Source of the DNA: Nitzschia putrida
Lineage: Eukaryota; Bacillariophyta; Bacillariophyceae; Bacillariales; Bacillariaceae
Direction: 5' to 3'
Assembly (NCBI GenBank): GCA_016586335.1
Contig: BLYE01000022.1
Span: 124,001 to 188,000 of the forward strand
DNA length: 64,000 nucleotides
Position numbers and translations under genes: made by a program. The notes beneath the pieces were generated by a model. That model made no database searches. It saw only the letters and a program-made list of their open reading frames with translations, and was not told the DNA's origin. Numbering within the stretch: position 1 is the stretch's first letter; the number at the start of each line of letters is the position of its first letter. This document shows, one piece after another, positions 59,774 to 64,000 of the stretch.

Positions 59774-61485
59774 CTACGTCAAGTGGGATCTGTGTTCATC
59801 ACTAGGTGCATCGCTGGGAGTGGGGGCTTGGGTATGAGGAGTATCCATTGTTGCTGTTTCAGGGCTGGTATGAGTTACAGATTCCACCGAATACTTGACG
59901 ACTGCACCATCCAGCACAGAGTTATCATCATTGTATCCAAGTCGGCCCTTGTCAAACACTTTCAGATACAATTGACCCCCCGTTCCCTCTTGCTTGTGGT
60001 ATGTCCATCCCACAGCGAGCAGTTCCCCAACACCCTGTTCTGTAAGACCCCAAATATGTTGGGTCTCTTGTCGTTTGTAGACTTGTGATGACAACATACT
60101 TAGAACAAAGGCGAAAAAGAGAGTGACGACGCAAAGACCCAAACCAGACCACTCGCGGACTCCCCATGTCAATGTCAAAGGGTCGGCAAATTCATACTCA
60201 ACGCTGGCGTCAGGCGCTGGGGCACTTGTTGTTGGGTCGATAGTGGTACCATAATCGTCAAAGCTGAGAGCGTACTCCCCCTCGAACTTCTCGATTGCAG
60301 CAATCGCTGCTTCGTCTGAAAAATATAGTCACATAAATGAGTCAATGTGGGTCCCAAAATCATTTTGGATTTGAATGAAACAAAGTACGTACCTTGACCC
60401 TCGTATCGCGTCGGACTAGCCACCAAAATGGCCTCAGGGTCCGCCTCCAGTAAGTCTTGCCAGTAGTGACCATCCTCCACGGTGCCGTTGATGTATCCTA
60501 CACAAACATCTTCAATTTGTTGAATATAACTTGAATAGAGAATCGGACTTCCATTCGGCCAATATACTGAAAATTCGGGCCTGAACTGCAACCAAGAACC
60601 CCCAAAGGGTGACTCCCAAACATGTACACTCGTGAGGTAGAGACGAGCCACCAGTTCTTCGACATCCTCGCGAGATGTTGGAGCAGAGGTAGGTGAAGCG
60701 GTGGGGCTGAGGGAAGGAGCCAAGGAAGGAGACAAAGACGGACACATAGTGTCGTTCCTCTTCCATCCGTTGTTCTTGTAGTCACGAGAAGGGTCCTTCT
60801 CCTTCTTTTTCTTCAAAAGCCTTCGAAAGTCGATTGTAGTCTGAAAGGAATGGCGCGAGGAGGTAATGACATCAAAGGGACTATGAGTATCCAACATTGT
60901 AGCCATGATTCCGGTGACAAATTCAATGAGCGTTTTGGTCCTCTCTTCTGTGAGATGTTCTATTTGATAAATCGCCACGCTCATGGGAACAGAAATAACA
61001 TTTTGGCGCTGCTCCAGGGTGGGTAATTCCGTGGGAGGAGCGGACGTAGGCATCGGCGATATTGTGCCATACTCCACAACATCATCGTCCTCATGATCAC
61101 CGTTCGGGTCATCTATTGGTCTGTCGTACTTGTCGTCCTCTTTTTTCCAGTCTTCTTTCTCTTCTACATCATCAGTGTCATCGTCTGGGTTGTCATCGTC
61201 GTCTTCTTCTTCCTCTTCTTCGTCATCATCGGAGGAACGAGTCACTTGAAACTCAGTGTTAGATTTTGCTGTGCCTTGAGTGGAAATTGTTGACTCTATG
61301 GAAGGGTCGAAAATAGTGGATGGAGCTTGTTCTCGAAGTGCACGCTGCTCCAATTCAGGAAGCAGCGCCAACTTCAATTTTCTAAAGCTTTCCAAATACC
61401 TTCTATCTTCTACAGAGCTCCCCGGACAGTTCCTAGCTTCTAACAATGATAAGGAAAGTCCCAATAAAACAACAACCAGTCTCAT
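59774..61485 (-). CDS. Secreted-type single-pass membrane protein (2 exons), diatom-like
   Basis: CDS is complement(join(59774..60315, 60393..61485)), 544 residues. The start ATG 61485 begins a signal peptide (MRLVVVLLGLSLSLLEA); upstream in-frame ATGs at 61515 and 61509 are possible. The 77-base intron (GTACGT...TTCAG) joins TRYEGQ to DEAAIAAIEKFEGEYALSFDD. Layout: signal peptide, long acidic region (EEEEEEDDDDNPDDDTDD), Ser/Pro/Thr-rich linker (PSLSPSLAPSLSPTASPTSAP), ectodomain with N-glycosylation sites, one transmembrane helix at about residues 420-443 (WSGLGLCVVTLFFAFVLSML) and a cytoplasmic tail. No catalytic motif. Such Pro/Ser/Thr and acid-rich secretory proteins are common in diatoms and might be cell-wall associated (inference). 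Confidence 0.7.
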
Positions 61486-61973
61486 GGTTACGTTGTTGTA
61501 CCACAACATTTGCATTTGGTTGTGTTGTCTTGGCACCTACGTACGAGTACTGTACGAGTACCTGCAGAGAGTAAGCATGGAGAAACCCCTCAGGGACTAG
61601 GAATCTGGTACAAACTCTACGTCTGTGTATCGTGCGTGTTTTGTATGCATGAAAGGGGCTTGCGGTGAAAAGTGTGACTCGCCATGATCCTACGTATAAA
61701 CAGTACCAACTACCAGGTAGGGAGCCCGAACATCCTGTTTTTGATTCGTAAACTTGCATTCTAGGTAGGTAATATTTCGTACATATGTATAGTACTAGAA
61801 TGACCTCCATTTTGACGATGATGAGGTGCTAACCATTATATTGACGAAACGACTCAGCTTGTTTACTACTAGTACCTAGCTAGCACCCAGCCTCCTCCTA
61901 GCTTTTGTTGTAGAAATCACTGTAACACTCGCGTTCGGATGTGGAAATGCAGCACAGTTACTATCACCTTTCT
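61486..61973. other. Intergenic, no gene seen
   Basis: Promoter side of the secreted-type gene and 3' side of the LRR gene. GTACGAGTAC occurs twice in tandem (61541-61550 and 61552-61561). Confidence 0.4.
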
Positions 61974-63972
61974 CTACACTTCCAATACTTCGAGAGTAGG
62001 GATGGCCTCCACTTCCTCTGGAATTCCCCCCACAAGACTGTTGTCATTCAAACGGAGTTCTTTCAACTGTGTGAGTTGGCCCAAACTGCTAGGAATGAAT
62101 CCTACCAATGAATTATCGTCCAAGGCCAAACTCGTCAATAATGTCAACATCCCCAATTCTGACACGATCGTTCCGCCCAATTTATTGCTTGAAAGTTGCA
62201 TGGTGGTTAGTTTCGTCAATTGGCCGAGTTGACTAGGCATCTGACCAGTCAATCCATTATTCTCGATGAACAGGCCACTCAAACGTGTTGCCAAACCCAA
62301 TTGTGTCGGTATTGTCCCCGAAAGATCGTTGTCCGACAGAATCAACGATTTCAGTCGAGTCAACTCGCCCATCTGGGTAGGGATTTGACGACCAATCGCA
62401 TTTCCTTCCAAGTTTAGCTCCGTCAGTCGAGTGTTGGAACCAATAGCTTTCGGAATCGATCCTACCAAGTAGTTGTTATGAACGTCAAACTTTTTCAAAA
62501 GAGGCAGGTTGCTGATCGTTGTCGGGATAATACCTCCCATTTCGTTCCCATACAACAACAGATTTTCCTACAAGCGAGTGCAAAATGTTGTTAGTCTTCG
62601 GAATCAGTATCATTGGATACAACAGCGTACAAGAATCACATTGCTAGCACATACCAGACGTGTCAAGTAGGGGAGAATACTTGATGGGAACCCGTTGATA
62701 AAGGTACTGTCTGTAATGGAAAGTGTCGTCAACCCTTGGAACATGGCAAACTCTGTTGGGATCTACACAATTTGACCAATCAACGCAGGTGAGACTCTAG
62801 AAGAAACGAAAAACGACAATGCACTCCCGTGCACGTACCGTAGATGAGATACTGTACCCATTCAGACTAATATCCACAATAACCCCCTGACTGTTGCAAC
62901 CGATTCCTGTCCAATCACATTCATCTGCTTCCGAGAGCCATTCCTGGTGAGGGTTCCATTCAGGTCCTGATGAATAATAATAGAAATAAGCCAGAACAAA
63001 ACGTTGCATCGCGTAACCAACTTCGCGTTGACTTCCACTTGCCAACCATGTCAGAGCAAGGTTGGCTGGTTCACAATCGTTATAGGTTGGGTAGGACAAA
63101 GCATCCGTGGGCCCATAAATTGATGGGACAACCGCTTCCCAGATCAGGTCACGCATATCCCTCACATCCGTAGGGATATACCAAGCATTTCCCAAACATT
63201 CACATTGATCCCAAATGTTCGCAAATGTACCGCCAGACGTTGACGTGTCGATGTTGTCACAATCGTTGGTAATGGACAACATGTCGGAAACTTCCACCCC
63301 TGGCTCCACAACATCGATTTCTGTAGCGTACACAAAATCAGCCAATACATAGTCGTCCCCAGCAGCAGCATCATCATCTTGTCCCTGAGGGGAGCTCGAT
63401 GGCGAAGTTTCACCGTTGTCGTCTTTCTTGAAAACGACAAACACCAGTACAGCCGCAACAGCAAGTATGATTACACAAAAAGTAATGGCCCCCATCACGG
63501 CTAAACTTGCAAACTGGCTCCCAACATTGTTTTGCAATCGATCTCTTCGGTAATTATTTCTGGTTCCCCTCCTTAGCTTTCGGGGTTGTTCACGTTCATA
63601 GTCTCCATTCCCTCCCCATTCAGGATCAGAACGATCCATCGATCGTGATCGCCTCCTTTCCTGACGACCCTCCATTCGCTCTACTGATCTCTCCCGTTTC
63701 CGCTCTACTGATTTTTCTCGTGGACGTTCCATAGATCTTTCTCGCGATCTTTCTCGCGAGCGTTCCACGGACCTATCTCGCGAGCGATCCACAGACCTAC
63801 CTCTGGAACGCTCCATGGGCGTCACGGAGCCATCCATACTGATGGTGGCTGGTGATTTTGGATGGTTAAGCCGACTTTGCAGATTTTCTGATGATCTGGT
63901 CCTTTGTGGGGGTGCCCGCATCTGAGCAAGGTTTTCACCCGACCGACCTCTCATCGGTGGCCTAGGCGGCAT
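61974..63972 (-). CDS. Type II membrane leucine-rich-repeat protein (3 exons, 5' possibly partial)
   Basis: CDS is complement(join(61974..62567, 62655..62762, 62839..63972)), 611 residues from ATG 63972. The frame is open to the window end, so the true start may lie outside. Introns of 87 and 76 bases are phase 0; exon 2 is exactly 36 codons. The N-terminal 150 residues are cytoplasmic, basic and carry repeated RSxxRS units (DRSRDRSVERSRERSRERS). One helix follows at about 158-181, then an ectodomain with an LRR N-cap (SSGPEWNPHQEWLSEADECDWTGIGCN) and LRRs of the plant receptor type: LTRLKSLILSDNDLSGTIPTQLG, LTKLTTMQLSSNKLGGTI. No kinase domain. This layout is typical of the diatom LRR receptor-like family. 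Likely surface or secretory-pathway receptor without a known ligand. Confidence 0.82.
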
Positions 63973-64000
63973 GTTGTCGCTGGACTTGCTGCGCTGAGGC

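Noticed and set aside
59765..59775. tRNA-like GGTTCGAGTC box on the minus strand
   Set aside because: It overlaps or abuts the end of a coding exon and no cloverleaf fits.

Overview
This window looks like nuclear DNA of a diatom, most likely a pennate one (inference). Genes are densely packed on both strands. Introns are short (about 65-121 bases) with GT-AG ends. Three proteins carry a signal peptide followed by a Phe-led motif of the kind that routes proteins to diatom plastids. Several families have no clear relatives outside diatoms or stramenopiles. All families named here were recognised by eye; no database search was run.

Layout. 1-10 kb: the 3' part of an RluA-type pseudouridine synthase, CTF8, an NRAMP metal transporter, a spliced globin, a mitochondrial-looking 2OG-Fe(II) oxygenase, an alpha/beta hydrolase and an AlkB-like dioxygenase with an Arg/Asp-rich N-terminus. 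10-20 kb: a TMEM14 protein, two tandem membrane sulfotransferases, tripeptidyl-peptidase II and a PPR protein. 20-34 kb: RCL1, a dual-specificity phosphatase fused to a kinase-like domain, a UCH deubiquitinase, ferrochelatase, a J-domain protein, Pol III subunit RPC8, a coiled-coil WD40 protein, a plastid-targeted protein of unknown function and an eEF1B-gamma N-terminal-domain protein. 34-50 kb: a sarcosine-oxidase-like flavoenzyme, an acidic tail-anchored protein, a SAP30-like/SGF29 fusion, two convergent pseudokinases around a four-exon cysteine-rich microgene, a GT31 glycosyltransferase, a TPR protein, a DUF4050 protein and the COX assembly factor COA5/PET191. 50-64 kb: a class 3 lipase, two paralogous small diatom proteins, folylpolyglutamate synthase, a four-span membrane protein, a secreted-type single-pass protein and a type II membrane LRR protein with an Arg/Ser-repeat cytoplasmic domain.

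The genes do not form one pathway. Most are single-copy housekeeping functions: RNA modification and processing, transcription, proteolysis, cohesion, haem and iron, folate. Twelve genes needed splicing to be read correctly, including three small ones seen only after joining exons. The most unusual items are the phosphatase-kinase fusion, the SAP30-SGF29 fusion, the pseudokinase pair with the cysteine-rich gene between them, a one-codon first coding exon in COA5, and three overlapping perfect palindromes near 55.4 kb.
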